This document shows positions 1 to 11,416 of a stretch of DNA of 64,000 nucleotides, piece after piece (positions within the stretch are counted from its first letter, which is position 1; the number at the start of each line of letters is the position of its first letter). The notes under the pieces are model-generated. The model was not told the origin of the DNA and ran no database searches. It saw only the letters and a list, made by a program, of their open reading frames with translations. The stretch is taken from NCBI GenBank assembly GCA_004194705.1, contig SADC01001322.1, positions 1-64,000 on the forward strand. Direction: 5' to 3'. The DNA comes from Ditylenchus dipsaci. Taxonomy: Eukaryota > Nematoda > Chromadorea > Rhabditida > Anguinidae. The translations under genes were made by a program, and so were the position numbers.

Positions 1-91
1 TAAGAGGGAGAGGAGAAATGAGGAGGAAGGGAGAAATTAGAGGAAATACGGTATGCTTGTAAATATAACAGGAAAAATAACCCCCTTCGCG

Positions 92-817
92 GTCGACTTT
101 TTGGCACTTGTGCACTTGGGGGGGGGGCGACTTTTTTGGTTAACTGTAAATATGGTTTAAACGTCTCCTAAGTAATTTTTATACGCCCAGAAACGATAAA
201 AAGTTGTTTCCTAACAATTTCCCGCACTACAAGTGAAGTTCTCAACAAAAAGTTAGTTACCAAAGATTGACCAACTGCCTGGTCCCCAAGGTAATTAAAC
301 CAAAAAGGGTACCTATACATCTTAAAAAATCCAAAAAAGATGGAATTTGAACATAGTTTTGTTAGCTGGGCCTACGCATAAAGAAACTCTGGTATGCATA
401 TGGTTTTTATGCATCCAGAGTTACTCCGAGTAATTGGTGTCTAAGGTACGTGGGTGTGCGCATCTCAACCCCAACAACCAAGCCCCCTGCGCCCCCTTCG
501 GGGGGCACTCACTCACCTTAGACATGATTCCGAGAGAGACTTTTGATCATACATGCATTGAAGACTCTTTTGCCCAGCTCAGTGACCAAAACTGAAAGAA
601 TACCTTAATATACGATATTTCACCTTGGGGGATCAAGGCAGTTGGTCAATTTTTGGTAGCCAACTTTTTTTGTGAACTTCACTTTTTAGTGCGGAAATTC
701 TTAGGAAAGAACTTTTTTTATCGTTTCTGGCGTATAAAAATTACTTAGGAGACGTTTAAACCATATTCACAGTTAACCAAAAAAGGGGCCCCCAAGTGCA
801 CAAGTACCGACTTTTTT
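92..817. repeat. Foldback element, G-run family, copy 1
   Basis: The two ends are inverted copies of each other: GCACTTGTGCACTTGGGG follows 104 and its complement lies near 790-806. The arms run about 200 bases inward with scattered mismatches. The centre (about 400-540) carries the shared core of this family: a TGCATCCAGAGT motif, a GTGCGCATCTCAAC stretch and a CCCCCTTCGGGGGG hairpin. No coding potential was seen. Confidence 0.75.
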
Positions 818-1074
818 GAACTTCTTTTTGTTATCGGAGATAAGTTTTCTACTGCTATTTTTGTGTTTTTTTACAAAAAAATAGCTCAGGATCTAAGCTT
901 TCATGAGTATCAAAAATATTCTTAAAAATTTAACAAAAGTGCATAAGGTGGTCCACAGGACTGACATTCGACTCGCTACAAATTGTGCTCAGTGTGCTCA
1001 GTCTGGGATAATCTGAAAAACCCTGGGGCGTGGGGCGGTGCCGGGTCGACAGTCTGGAAAAACCTGGTATACGA

Positions 1075-2655
1075 AATTTCGGCGTGCCTATAAAAGATAA
1101 ATTAGAGAAATGCTCAATGAAGGATCTGATAAAAAAGACATTTGCTCAAATAAGGGTTTGCTCAAATAACATATTTGCTCAATCACTTGTTTGAATATCT
1201 AATTGTTTGTCCAATCGTATATTTTGGTAAAAGAACATTTGCTCTAGCCCTGTTTATATCAGAAATCATAATAATCTTCTCGGCACAACACCCATACCAG
1301 ATAGGTACATATATTTTGAGGGCTCATCTGTATCCAAATACCGAAATTTTAGTTTTTCACATGATTTGAAAGAAATTTCGAACCATGTTATCCTACCCAA
1401 AATTTTACGCTGAACATGGTTTGACAATACTAAACTGTGATTTAATGACTCAAATTTGCAAAACCTAGCGTGGGTACTCAGGGCCAGGTGGATATTAAGA
1501 TGGATGGCCTGTATCTTTAAAATTAGAATCGTAGCTTTGGTCTTTTCAAACCCAACTCACAACACAATTTTACATATGATAACATAGTTTGTTTTGAAAT
1601 TTTACCAAAATTTGCAGGTGGGTATGGTACCCAGTTTGGGTTTGGGTGGGTGTAATCGCAGTTTTGGTCTTGTCAAACAGGATTCCCCACATGATTTTGC
1701 ATATGATAGAATAGTTTTTGATTTAAAAATCTCTCTTTCATTTTTCAGATTCTCCAGGTATATATCCACCTGGACCAAAGGTACCCATCCCGAGTTTTGG
1801 GATTCGGGTGGATAGAATCGAAATTTTGGTTTTATCAAACCTAAGGCCTCAAACACAATGAGGAGTCTGTTTGCGGATGCTAAATCAGATTTGTAGCTCG
1901 GAAAAGGCATAACTTTTTTTTCAATTTTTCAAAAATTATTTTTTTGGTACCATCTTGTAGCTAAGATTCAGGGCTATCAGACGAGTATTTTGTAAAGTAG
2001 ATGTTTTTAAAAAAATTGAGATAAAAATGTAAAGCTCCACCCAAGACTCCTGACTCAAATTCTGGTCAGGAGTCTTGGGCGGGTCTCACATTTTTATCTC
2101 AAATTGAATCTTAGCTACAAGATGGCAACAAAAGAATAATTTTTGAAAATTGAAAAAAAAGTTATGGCCTTTTCCGAGCTACAAATCCGATTTAGCATCC
2201 GCAAACAGACTCCTCATTGTGTTTGAGGCCTAACTCAACACACGATTTCACATATGATAGCATATTTTGTTTTAAAATTAACAAATAAATAAATTAATTG
2301 ATAAGACTTTTTGCTATTCCGTGACTAGTTGAGCAAAAATGGTTGTCACCACCGGGTTTCGAACCTGTAACCTATTGAGAGATCAATTAATTAAGGATAT
2401 CTGAGATTCCTATACAAGCTTCAGAAGAAGTGATAGCTTTCCAGGTCGGCCCTTGCACAGGTTTGTTCTAGGCCAAAAGAGTAAATTGACCAAATATTCT
2501 TTTACCAACAAGTGAAGAGATCAAATATACGATTGGCCAAACAAGTGATTGAGCAAACATGTTATTTGAGCAAACCCTTATTTGAGCAAATGTCTTTTTT
2601 ATCAGATCCTTCATTGAGCATTTCTCTAATTTCTTTTATAGGCACGCCGAAATTT
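1075..2655. repeat. Foldback element with TTGCTCAAATAA words, enclosing a second palindrome
   Basis: Sequence at 1080-1190 returns in inverted order at 2535-2650. Both arms repeat TTTGCTCAAATAA-like words and contain ATCAGATCCTTCATTGAGC or its complement. A second palindrome at about 1846-2230 lies inside, with ends AGGCCTCAAACACAATGAGG and its complement. Degenerate AGGTGGATATCCACCT units occur at 1485-1800. The interval 818-1074 between the first two foldbacks shows nothing recognisable. Confidence 0.7.
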
Positions 2656-3061
2656 CCTCAGGTATTTGAATAAAATAACAGAAATTCAAAATAATACTTG
2701 GTTACCGAGATATGATCTAATGTTGGATTGTCAATATGTTGAAAAAATACTGACTAACTTAAGGTCAACCAATTAATAGAGGATATACGGTATTTCAAAA
2801 CAATCTGCGGGAAATATTTTACCATTTTTTAGAAGACGGTATAAATTTCGGTACTCATTAAGTTGGGGCCCAAAAGGTCATTTTAGATTTTTCACTAGTT
2901 TGATTTTTTTGACTGAAAGTTAACTTTTTTGTGTAACATCGAAAACTAAAGTAAGGAAAAATGTTCAGCGCAAACATATTCTTCACCAGTATGGGATCAA
3001 AGTTGAAACATAATGTCACTTCCCACATACTTCTTTTTTAGCAAAAACTCTTTATCATGGT

Positions 3062-3457
3062 CATACCTGCACGCTCGAAAAAATTGGCGCCGGGCGCCGA
3101 ACCGGGCGCCGAGCCTTTCAAGAATCGGCGCCGGGCGCCGCTGCCACTTTAAAATCAGCGCCGAGCGCCGGATGGGCGCGGACGCCACTTGAAAATTTGC
3201 GCTGGCGCAATCCTGGCGCCGGCGCCCAAAAGAGTCGGCGCCGGGGTTTATAATATGTGTTAAGCATATATTTTTTTATTTTTAAATACTAAAAAGGCTT
3301 TAAAATGTCAACAAAATATTTAAAAAATGCAGTACTGCGGTGGTTTCTCGGAGCTGGGCACCGGCGCCGGTATGAAATGGGCGCCGGCGCCCAAAAATGG
3401 TGAAAATTTGCCTGGCGCCGGCGTTGGGCGCCCGGAGCCAGCGCCCGTGCAGGTATG
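3062..3457. mobile_element. GC-rich hAT-type non-autonomous element
   Basis: A GC-rich island in AT-rich surroundings. Terminal inverted repeats CATACCTGCACG and CGTGCAGGTATG bound it. It is flanked by ATCATGGT (3054-3061) and ATAATGGT (3458-3465), an 8-bp duplication with one mismatch. The interior consists mostly of GGCGCCGGGCGCCG-like words. The 8-bp duplication is the basis for the hAT assignment; no transposase is present. Confidence 0.75.
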
Positions 3458-3721
3458 ATAATGGTGAGATAACAAGGTTCTGGCTGTTCCATAAAGCTTT
3501 TGTGTCTTAAATTAATTTTCTGACACGTACTTGGACTTAATAGTTATCTGTACTTGAGTTTTTGATGTCACAGTAAAAGTTAATTTTGGGTCAAAAAATA
3601 ATACTAGTGAAAAATCTGAAAATGACCTTTTGAGGGGTCCCAACTAAATAAGTACCTAAATTTCAACTTTTCATACCATTTTTTCTGCAATCAGCACTTT
3701 TAGTGAAAATCAGGCGCTACT

Positions 3722-4545
3722 CGGTTATACACCCCCCCCCCCCCCCCCCAAAATAAGTTTTTAGGAGTGGTCAAAACACATTTTTAAGCAATAATTTTGC
3801 CATAAAAGGAACAGAAAAGCAATTAAAATAGGGTTCAAGGGCTGTATTGTGAGGGGAAGGGACAATTCTATAGTGCCTATAAGAACCAAAGAGTATTAAT
3901 TCTCTAAGTGTTGAAATCACTTTCAAACCAGCCACTTGTGGTGCACGTAATAGTATAAGGACTCGAAATGATCGGACCGATTAGCCGGGTGTATCCTGGT
4001 GGTTGTTGTTTAACTTTTAGATGGCTGAGCTTCTGGCTCGTAGCCTCAGGCCGGAAAATGGGGGAGACCCTTTTCGGTCGAAAAATCAAAGATGTTGAAC
4101 ATAGTCTTGAATACTGAGGCCTACCGCATAAATAACTCTGGTATGCATACATTTTTTATGCATCCAGAGTCACTTTCGAGTGATTTGTGTCTAAGGTATG
4201 TGGGTGTGCGCATCTCAACTCCAAGCCCCCAAGCCCCCTGCGCCCCCGAAGAGGGCGCAGGGGGCTTGAGAGTTAGAGATGCGCGCACGCACTTACCTTA
4301 GACATGATTCCGAGAAGTACTCTTGATCATAAAATGCATATAGAGTCTATTTTTGCCACGGCCCGAGTTGAAAAACATGGTAAAGCAGCTAAAAAAAAGT
4401 GGCCCCCTATTGTTCCCTTCCCCTCCCAATACAGCCCATAATCCCTTTTAAATTGCTTTTCTGAACCTTTTATGGCAAAATTATTGCATAAAAATGGTTT
4501 TTAGACACTCCCAAAAAAGTCGATTTGGGGGGAGGGGGTATTACC
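3722..4545. repeat. Foldback element, G-run family, copy 2 (uninterrupted)
   Basis: The arms begin CTACTCGGTTATACACCCC and end with the complement GGGGGTATTACCGAGTAG. They contain a matching block with TTTTGCCATAAAAGG. The core at 4140-4310 has the TGCATCCAGAGT motif and a CCCCCTGCGCCCCC hairpin. Position 3880-3881 (TA in GTGCCTATAAGAACC) is the unoccupied version of the site used by the element at 12942-14143. A degenerate related stretch follows at 4550-4880. Confidence 0.8.
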
Positions 4546-4883
4546 GAGTAGCGTCGAAAATCAGCCAAAATCAGCACTAAAAAATTTCTCAGCAAAAAAA
4601 CTCTCAAATTCAGGAATAGGGCGGGGGTATTACCGAGTATCATCGACATTTTCTTTCAGATGGCATATTAAACTGAACTTAATTATTCTGAATGAGCCAC
4701 CATTTGGCTCCAACATTGGACAGCTCATTTCGAGAAGTTGACAAGCATTTTCCTCATTTAAGTAATTAATTGTTATATAGAATTTCTAGCGTCTCTAAAA
4801 ATTTTAATACCATGTTATAGCGCAGCTCAAGAGCTACGAAACCCATGTAACAGATTTTTTTAAATAATCTGAATGTTGACATA

Positions 4884-5070
4884 CAGTCAACTCCCGATTT
4901 AGTGTACACCCTGGGGACCGGCTCCAGGCGTACACTAAATTAAATGTACACTAAATCGAGGGTTCATTCTAGTCATTTTAATTAACCGCCGGCGAAAATG
5001 ATTTAATCCAGGTGTACACTAAACCGAGGTGTACACTAAATCCGGTGTACACTAAATCGGGAGTTGACTG
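4884..5070. mobile_element. pogo-type MITE, word GTGTACACTAAAT
   Basis: Starts CAGTCAACTCCCGAT, ends with the complement ATCGGGAGTTGACTG, and is flanked by TA on both sides. The word GTGTACACTAAAT or its complement recurs at least six times inside. A GGGACCGG stretch follows the left word, as in the other pogo-type copies of this window. No coding sequence. The pogo assignment rests on the shared end with the element at 17094-18209, which contains a pogo-type transposase remnant. Confidence 0.8.
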
Positions 5071-5337
5071 TATGGTATTTAAAAAAAATAAATAAAAAAA
5101 TGGTCGAAAATCCGAAAATTGCGAAAACTTGGATTTTAATTATTCAGGAAGATTATTATTAAAATCAGCACACTTGGGAGCCCTGCTATTACATGCACTT
5201 TTGTGGGTCGCAAGTCACCAACGCGAAACTCGCCAACGCAGTACTTGCCATTGTGGAACCCACAAATATACATTTTAATCTTTTTTCAGGAATTTTTAAG
5301 GTTCTCTATTTTGCAAAAAGACACATACCGCATTTCT

Positions 5338-5578
5338 CTAATTAGCCCACTGGTGGGTTCATTTTTCAATCACCCGAAAATCGGAAAAATTTGAATTCAA
5401 TCTCGAGTTTTTCTATTGAAAATTATAAAATCTGAAAAGCTATATCGGTAGAACTCGCGGTAACTAAGAAAACGCGATAAACAGCTTGGCAAAATATTCA
5501 CCCTGTTCCGAGATACAGACCCTCAAAGTCGAAGGGGTGGGTTTATTAGAGAGGGTGGGCTAATTAGAGGAAATACGG
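5338..5578. mobile_element. CCGTA-type TA-flanked MITE, word TAATTAGCCCAC
   Basis: Left end CCGCATTTCTCTAATTAG, right end CTAATTAGAGGAAATACGG, with TA outside both. Just inside lies AGCCCAC followed by its complement GTGGGT, and the right arm repeats GGGTGGG twice. The middle contains AACTCGCGGTAACTAAGAAAA, which recurs in other copies. Confidence 0.75.
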
Positions 5579-5579
5579 T

Positions 5580-6500
5580 ATAAAGAATATAATAATATAT
5601 AGAATATATAGAAGAATAAGTATGTCACGATAGCATATTAAAGCAACTAATATAACATTAAAGGGAGGGGAAACTTCACAAGCGCATCGTCTAGGTCACA
5701 GATCGACCACCACTGGTTGCATGTCTTTTTGATCTCCTTTAATTTATAAGTTTGGTGTCGAAATAATTCAACAAGATTATCATTACAAAGTTGCACACTT
5801 ACTAAAGCTTATTTACAGGCTAAAATCGGCTTATTTTTCGAAAGTCGATAGTTTTCGAGGTTTTTCGACTGGTTTAACTGATATCTCCTGACTTTTCATA
5901 CAATTCACACGTTTCATATACGAAAATGCAGCCAAGCTTATCATCTTTCATCAGAGCTGTCAAACTTAGAAGAAAGTAACATTTAGTTACAATTAGAATT
6001 CAAAAAACACCCGACGATGTCCAATTCCACACAATTTTGCCATTCGCGCGAAATCACGAATTCAAGGCATATGTTGGTCTGGTGACAGATGAGGACTAGA
6101 AAAGGCAGACAAGACATTTGAGTATATATTTCAGCAGTTGTTGCTTTTGCTTGAGAATTTTTGCCCTTAAATTATTGCAGCCCGTCATCTGTATCTCGTC
6201 ATGTGCAAACTGAAAATTGAATATTGATAGTTCATGACCTTCATTGACTTTCCGACATCAACAGCCGCAACATTTCACAACTAGACATTTTCAGACACTA
6301 CTTTCACATATCATACAAATTTGGACCGACATTTGCAATCTGTAAATTTGTAGGCCGACAATAACAGACTATTCATTTGAGGAAGCAGCATTTTCAGAAC
6401 AAAATTTTCAAACAGATATTCACATATGCGACATTTGCAGATTGACTTTTGCAGCTCGACATTTGCAGACCGAGATTTGTCCTTTAACGGGGAAGGAAGA
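5580..6500. other. No gene seen; degenerate GACATTTGCAG words
   Basis: No exon or open frame with coding character was found. Between about 6290 and 6480 the sequence repeats imperfect GACATTTGCAGA/CCGACA words, probably an eroded relative of the word-bearing elements elsewhere. Confidence 0.4.
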
Positions 6501-6506
6501 CAGTTA

Positions 6507-6675
6507 CCGTATTTCCTCTAATAAGCGCCCCGGGGCGCTTATTTTTCAAGCCCCCAGAAATCGGAAAATATGGAATTCGATTCGAGATTTTTGGGTGCGG
6601 GAGGAGCGGTGGGGAGGTATAAGGAAAATTTGGTAAAAAAGCGGGGGGGAGGGAGGGAGGGAGGCCAACCCTACT
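6507..6675. mobile_element. Broken CCGTA-type left end joined to a hAT-type right end
   Basis: The left part starts after TA with CCGTATTTCCTCTAATAAGC and the palindrome GCGCCCCGGGGCGC. It breaks off near 6594 and runs into a GCGGGGGGAGG-type stretch ending CCAACCCTA. That stretch matches the right end of the intact element at 29560-30170. Neither half has its partner here. Confidence 0.6.
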
Positions 6676-6792
6676 TGTTAGCCCTCATCGGTGACCAGGT
6701 CCATATGTTGACGGTGAAACAGTGCTGAAAATAGTCGCAATCGATTGATCGATGGCTTGAGTAGTAGAAAGTGAGCCTAGTAGGAAGTGAAC

Positions 6793-7278
6793 TTAAAGGG
6801 GCATGATCGTGCCCGATGGGGACAAAAGGCGCGAACCAGCAGTCCTTTTCTTTCTCGATAAATTTTCACATTCGTTCTCGTCTAGATTTTTTAAGTTTTC
6901 TGTCTAGTTTTTAAAAGCAGTATACCGTATATTCTCTATTAGAAGGCCCGGGCCTTCTATTTTCAACCCTAAAAAAGTCGGAAAAAAAATATTTTGATTT
7001 TGAGATTTTTGGGTGCTCAACTAAAATTTTAAAAGTGGAATCAGGTGAGCTCGTGCTAACTAAGAAAACGCGAAAAACAGATTTGCGAATTTCTTTTTCT
7101 ATGCTGATATATAGGTCCTCAAGGGGGCCTTCTATTAGAGAGGGGCCTTCTAATCGAGAATATACGGTAAGGTCATCTATATCAGATTTGACGCAGAACG
7201 AGGGGAAAAGGAGACGATTCGAAAAAAATTCGAAAAAACTGCTGGTTCGCGCCTTAACGCACGGGCATGCCCCTTTAA
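6793..7278. mobile_element. TTAA-flanked inverted-repeat element
   Basis: TTAA lies at both ends (6793-6796 and 7275-7278). Just inside are AGGGGCATG on the left and CATGCCCCT on the right. GGCGCGAACCAGCAG and its complement follow. TTAA duplications are typical of piggyBac-like elements, but no transposase is seen. It hosts the insertion at 6925-7167. Confidence 0.75.
6925..7167. mobile_element. CCGTA-type MITE nested in the TTAA element, word TATTAGAAGGCC
   Basis: Flanked by TA (6923-6924 and 7168-7169). Starts CCGTATATTCTCTATTAG and ends with a near-complement. The inner palindrome is AAGGCCCGGGCCTT, a different word from the copies at 5338 and 46345. GGGGCCTTCTA recurs in the right arm. 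Confidence 0.8.
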
Positions 7279-7279
7279 T

Positions 7280-9370
7280 AAAAAAATAGATAAAGTAAAC
7301 ACAGTGTGCCGTTACTGGGATTCGAACCTTCATTTTTTTGCCGAACAACATTTCCCTCTTGTTCCAGGCCAAGCCATATGCTCAGCCATCCAAAAAATTA
7401 GCCGGACGCTCCGAAAAGCTCTAACTTAGATGTAAACACTTCGAATGTTTACATCTATTTTGCGGCAGTATATTCACATAACACACAGACCAATAACCGG
7501 TCGAAAGATAGTTCTGCTCCTCTTCTACAAATGTCAATTTGCAGCTCAAAAAATTTCATTAGAGTGAATACGGTATGTGGCACTTGTATTGTCCCTTCAC
7601 CTCACAATACAGCCATTTGTCTCTTTTAAAAGAGAAGTTTTGTAATTTTGTACCTGGGTCGGACGCCTCGGAAAATTGGACATTGAGTATTTGGACATAA
7701 ACGAAAGTCTATGATGTGCTGAGCACTGAGCATCAAATTCCGTCCACTTTTCTATGGATTTTGCTGAGCTGTGGCCTACCAAAGTTTAGAACTCAGAAAA
7801 ACCAGTACATTTCTTAATACAATTCGCAGTCAGTGAAATTCCGATGTTGTAAACTTGTTTTAAAGCTTATTCCATGCAAAATGAGTTGCTCTTTTGGTAG
7901 AACACAAAAATTTTACAATCTGTAAAGAAATTTAGCGAAAAAATGTGTTTTTTCAAAAAATCAGTGTTTTTCAAACATTATATTTTGGTGAAAAAACCGT
8001 CATGAAAGTCGTAAATCAGCTTGCCCCCTCCTAATTTTTATGGGTCGTAGCCTTTAGGCCCCTTTTTTCCATTTGTGGAAAAAAAGGGCCAAAAGACTTA
8101 CGTAAGTCGTTTGGCCCCTTTTTTCCACTTTTTGAATTAGCGCCTTTTATTTATTTTATTGTTTTTGTGCTTTTCATAATCTTGGCTCCAGATAAATTTT
8201 CCCGCGGTGTATACTCCTTCTGGTAAATTTCCCTACGGTGAATTCTCCCTCTGGCCGCTAAATTCCTCATCAAAGATTTTCAAATTAATCTTTTTTTTCT
8301 TGTGAAAATTCTTATCACTTAAGATGTTTTTCTATAATCTAGCACCCGTATTATTGGATGATTTATGCACCAACCCAACCAAATGGTCGTCCATTTGGTG
8401 AAAAAATTTTTTCCATGTGTTTGGGTTTCCGAAATCCGTTTTTTGCAGTAATTTGAGCATTCTAAAAAAGGTTTGAGAATAGTAAATGCCATTTTCTAGG
8501 GTAATTTTGAGTTTTGGTAAATAGCTAAAATGACAGTTTGGAATTTACAGAGTATATTCAGATTATCGGAATAAGTGAACGTAATAGCTTCTCGAAGCCG
8601 AAAAATAAGAGAGAGAAAAATTTACCCAGGTGGACATCCAAATCCACCACTTGTACCCGGATATGGACCCGGACTAAGTAGACCAACCAGTTAACTCCCT
8701 CATTTCGACCTATCTGCCTAGGTATCCACTTACTATATGTATCCATTCTTTTCCAGGTATCTTCATCCACCTAAACCATTTGAGCATTGGGTAACACTGC
8801 CTGGCTACTACTACCGAGGCATTTCCACCAGAGTACCGTTACCTAGGTAGAAGGACCTGAGCACCACCTGGTTACCCTTCGGGATACGTGATTAATGCAG
8901 AACTGGGGCTCCTGCAAGTCAAATTGCTGTTTTAGCATTATCAAACCGTGTTTGGGACACGATTATGGATAGGGTAGAATGACTTCTAGTTAGTTTCAGC
9001 TAAATCCAAAATTTTGGATTTTAGAGATGGATACCCATTTGGAGGAGGTACCAGGTGGTTCCCTATCCACCCTGAGGCTTAATAGTCTTATAGAAATTAA
9101 TTTATGACTGTTATTCAAGAAAATAACAATAAAAAAACAACAAACTGCAAAAAACAATAAAACTAAAAAAGGCGCGTATTTAAAAAAGTGGAAAAAAGGG
9201 GCCAAACGACTTACGTAAGTCGTTTGGCCTTTTTTCCACAAATGGAAAAAAGGGGCCTAACGCCCTACGCCATTTTTATTGCACGAAAAAGAAAATTCAA
9301 TTCTGCGTCTTTTAAACCAAAATATTCCGAAAAAAGCCTTTGAATATCGCTAGTCGTCCTAACTTTTTCA
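7280..9370. repeat. Gene-free stretch with a foldback at about 8040-9285
   Basis: Nothing gene-like was found. A foldback runs from about 8040 to 9285. Both arms carry GGCCCCTTTTTTCCA and the palindrome CTTACGTAAG, with CGTTTGGCC next to it. Degenerate wall-to-wall repeats fill the middle, including a CCAAATGGTCGTCCATTTGG palindrome near 8380 and AGGTGGAT units near 8630. Confidence 0.55.
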
Positions 9371-9462
9371 GTTTTTGGCGAGAATTTTTTTTACAATTCA
9401 AACCAGAAGTTCTGACATAAGATTCGTGTTCAGCGTACCCGATTTGCATGTGAAACTGCTCT

Positions 9463-10020
9463 TAAGGCGCACACACAATGAGGAGGCAGCATCCTCAATC
9501 AGACTCCGCAAACAGCACCCGCAATCTGTTTTAGCCTCCACACTCTGTTCACAATGAGGTGGCAGCATCTGCAGTCAGCCTCCGCAAACAGCATCCTCAT
9601 TGTGAACACCCTAGGGTGAGGATGCTGTTTGCGGATGCTGTTTCCTCACTCATTATGATTTTCATAAATATTACGGCATTTATTACGCCAAATTTTCACT
9701 GTTCCTTATTATTTTTTCCCTTCGCCTATAGTTTTACTTGAATGATAAGATGCATATTACAGTTGTTGTCTATTTATTTCTTTTTCAACAGTGCGAAATT
9801 CGCGAAAATGGCCGAAAAAACGGAGAAAGCTTTCCAGAAGCAGCAGAATGTGTTCCTCAACAACAAGTTCCGCACACATGGTATTGGTAAGAAGCTGAAG
9901 AGCAAGACTTAAACAGATTGCAGATGCTGTTTGCGAATTCTGTTTCCTCATTGTGAACACTACAGGGTGAGGAGTCTGTTTGCGGATGCTAAAACAGACT
10001 CCTTATTGTGTATGCGCCTT
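9463..10020. mobile_element. Inverted-repeat element carrying a ribosomal-protein exon
   Basis: The ends AAGGCGCACACACAATGAGG and TTGTGTATGCGCCTTTA are near-complements. Inside each, imperfect copies of TGTTTGCGGATGCT/AGCATCCGCAAACAG recur (9490-9650 and 9915-9995). Between the two arms lies the exon at 9808-9912. The layout resembles gene-fragment capture by a DNA element. A clear target duplication was not identified. Confidence 0.6.
9808..9912 (+). pseudogene. RPS11: First coding exon of ribosomal protein S11 (uS17), fragment
   Basis: A 34-residue frame from ATG at 9808 to TAA at 9912. Its first 19 residues, with EKAFQKQ and VFLNNK, resemble the start of eukaryotic ribosomal protein S11 (uS17), a small-subunit component in the cytosol. 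After NNK the similarity fades (FRTHGIGKKLKSKT). A pyrimidine-rich acceptor ending TTTTTCAACAG lies at 9781-9791, so the copy seems to derive from genomic DNA with intron sequence rather than from a processed mRNA. The rest of the protein (about 150 residues in the family) is absent here. It lies between the arms of an inverted-repeat element. A chance match is unlikely but the stretch is short. Confidence 0.6.
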
Positions 10021-10725
10021 TACACGTAGAAATTTACTGTCGTGTTTCCACTTCTATGCAAGACAATAAACATTCAAATAAGTCATACTTATTAAATTCA
10101 AATCTTTATTGTCTTGAAAAGAATTGGAAACGCGACAGTAAATTTCTACGGCACACCGACAACTGGACAAAAACTATCTGACAAATAATTAAAGTGGACA
10201 AAAAGTCATCTAACATTAAATTCAGATGAGTAAGAATTGGTCTTGGCACGATTTATCACGAAAATAATTATTTGGTATTTAAGTGTTTCCAAAAACAATA
10301 CTTCCCGTACTGAACAAAGTGAACATTAAAATAACTAATATAGTCGACGCTCGATACATTACACCACTGATATAGGCTAACTCTAACTGGCCGTTACAAA
10401 ACCATCTATAAATGACCATCTCTCACTGACTGAACGCCACTATAAAACGGAGTAGTAGAAGATCATTAATGGGGAGAGTCCACCGGTACATGTGTGCCTC
10501 TATATCTATTTCTCCATTCCTACATCAGCACACAACCCCAAACACACCTCAACAATCAAGTACAAGCACATTCAACAACCAATCTTTATTAACTATTATT
10601 TTTTCAACAGGTTCAACCATCTAACAGCAGTGCAACAAATTCGCCTAATCCAATACAGTTGAATTACCTGATTCTTTAAATAAATGAAAACTTCTGCCGG
10701 ATTGTAGCCTTCTGCCAGACGCCTT

Positions 10726-10871
10726 TAACGCCGGCGTCGAAAAATGATAATTCTCTTGTTTGATGGTCCAGTATCGAATAGGACGAAAGTATTGTACTTG
10801 TAGTTTTGCAGTTCTGCCGGGATAACCATAAGCTCAGGATCTGTCGTTGTTCTCGGATCAGCATCTTGTTT
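10726..10871 (-). pseudogene. MULE-type transposase fragment, copy A
   Basis: A minus-strand stretch starting after a TTTGCTTTAG acceptor. It matches the first exon of the fragment at 31944-32096 almost base for base up to about the GCGTTAA at 10731. It then diverges and lacks the second exon with the WWGFDGTF motif. On its own it would not be recognised; the identification comes from the longer copy. Confidence 0.5.
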
Positions 10872-11416
10872 CTAAAGCAAATACGATTTTATCGCAACAT
10901 AGAGGCTATTATCAACGGTAAAATACAACTTTTTTATGATAATTAATGACACGAGCGGTATTCAGTATATCTACGCGAAGACTTTTTTTTGGCGCAAAAA
11001 GACTTTTTTTGGGTCAAAAAGACTTTTGTTTGGGTCAAATATTTTTGGTTCAAAAAGACTTTTTTTGGGTCAAAAAGACTTTTGTTTGGGGCAAAAAAAC
11101 TTTTTTTGGAGCAAATTGGCTTTTTTTTTGGTGCGAATTTTTTTATTTGTAATTCTTCATTCCCTTTTCATTTTTCTAACGGGCGACGGTAAATTCATCT
11201 ACAAGGTTCAGATCCCTGTGGAGGTGATCCATTTTATCAGAATATTCGAATCCGATAGGAAGCATCACTTTTCAAGGACACTCATTTGGCCTCAATATTT
11301 GGAAACTGTGTTTTTAGCCACTTTTATAGTCCTTTTACAAACTTAGGCAAGGCCTTAGTTGCAGGGAAACCCTGAACCCGAAATCCGAGGCGGGTAGCTT
11401 CGGATATGTGGATATC
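10731..11416. repeat. Inverted duplication, copy A (partner at 31380-32095)
   Basis: About 690 bases nearly identical, in opposite orientation, to 31380-32095. Shared landmarks are ATATCTACGCGAAGAC, a run of CAAAAAGACTTTTTTTGGG words (10980-11130), CACCTCCACAGGGAT in complement, and the edge TCGGATATGTGGATATCCAC. A shorter third copy is at 12455-12690. Confidence 0.8.

Noticed and set aside
6911..7372. A 153-codon minus-strand frame
   Set aside because: It runs across the nested CCGTA-type MITE and both arms of the TTAA element, so it is a by-product of the repeats.
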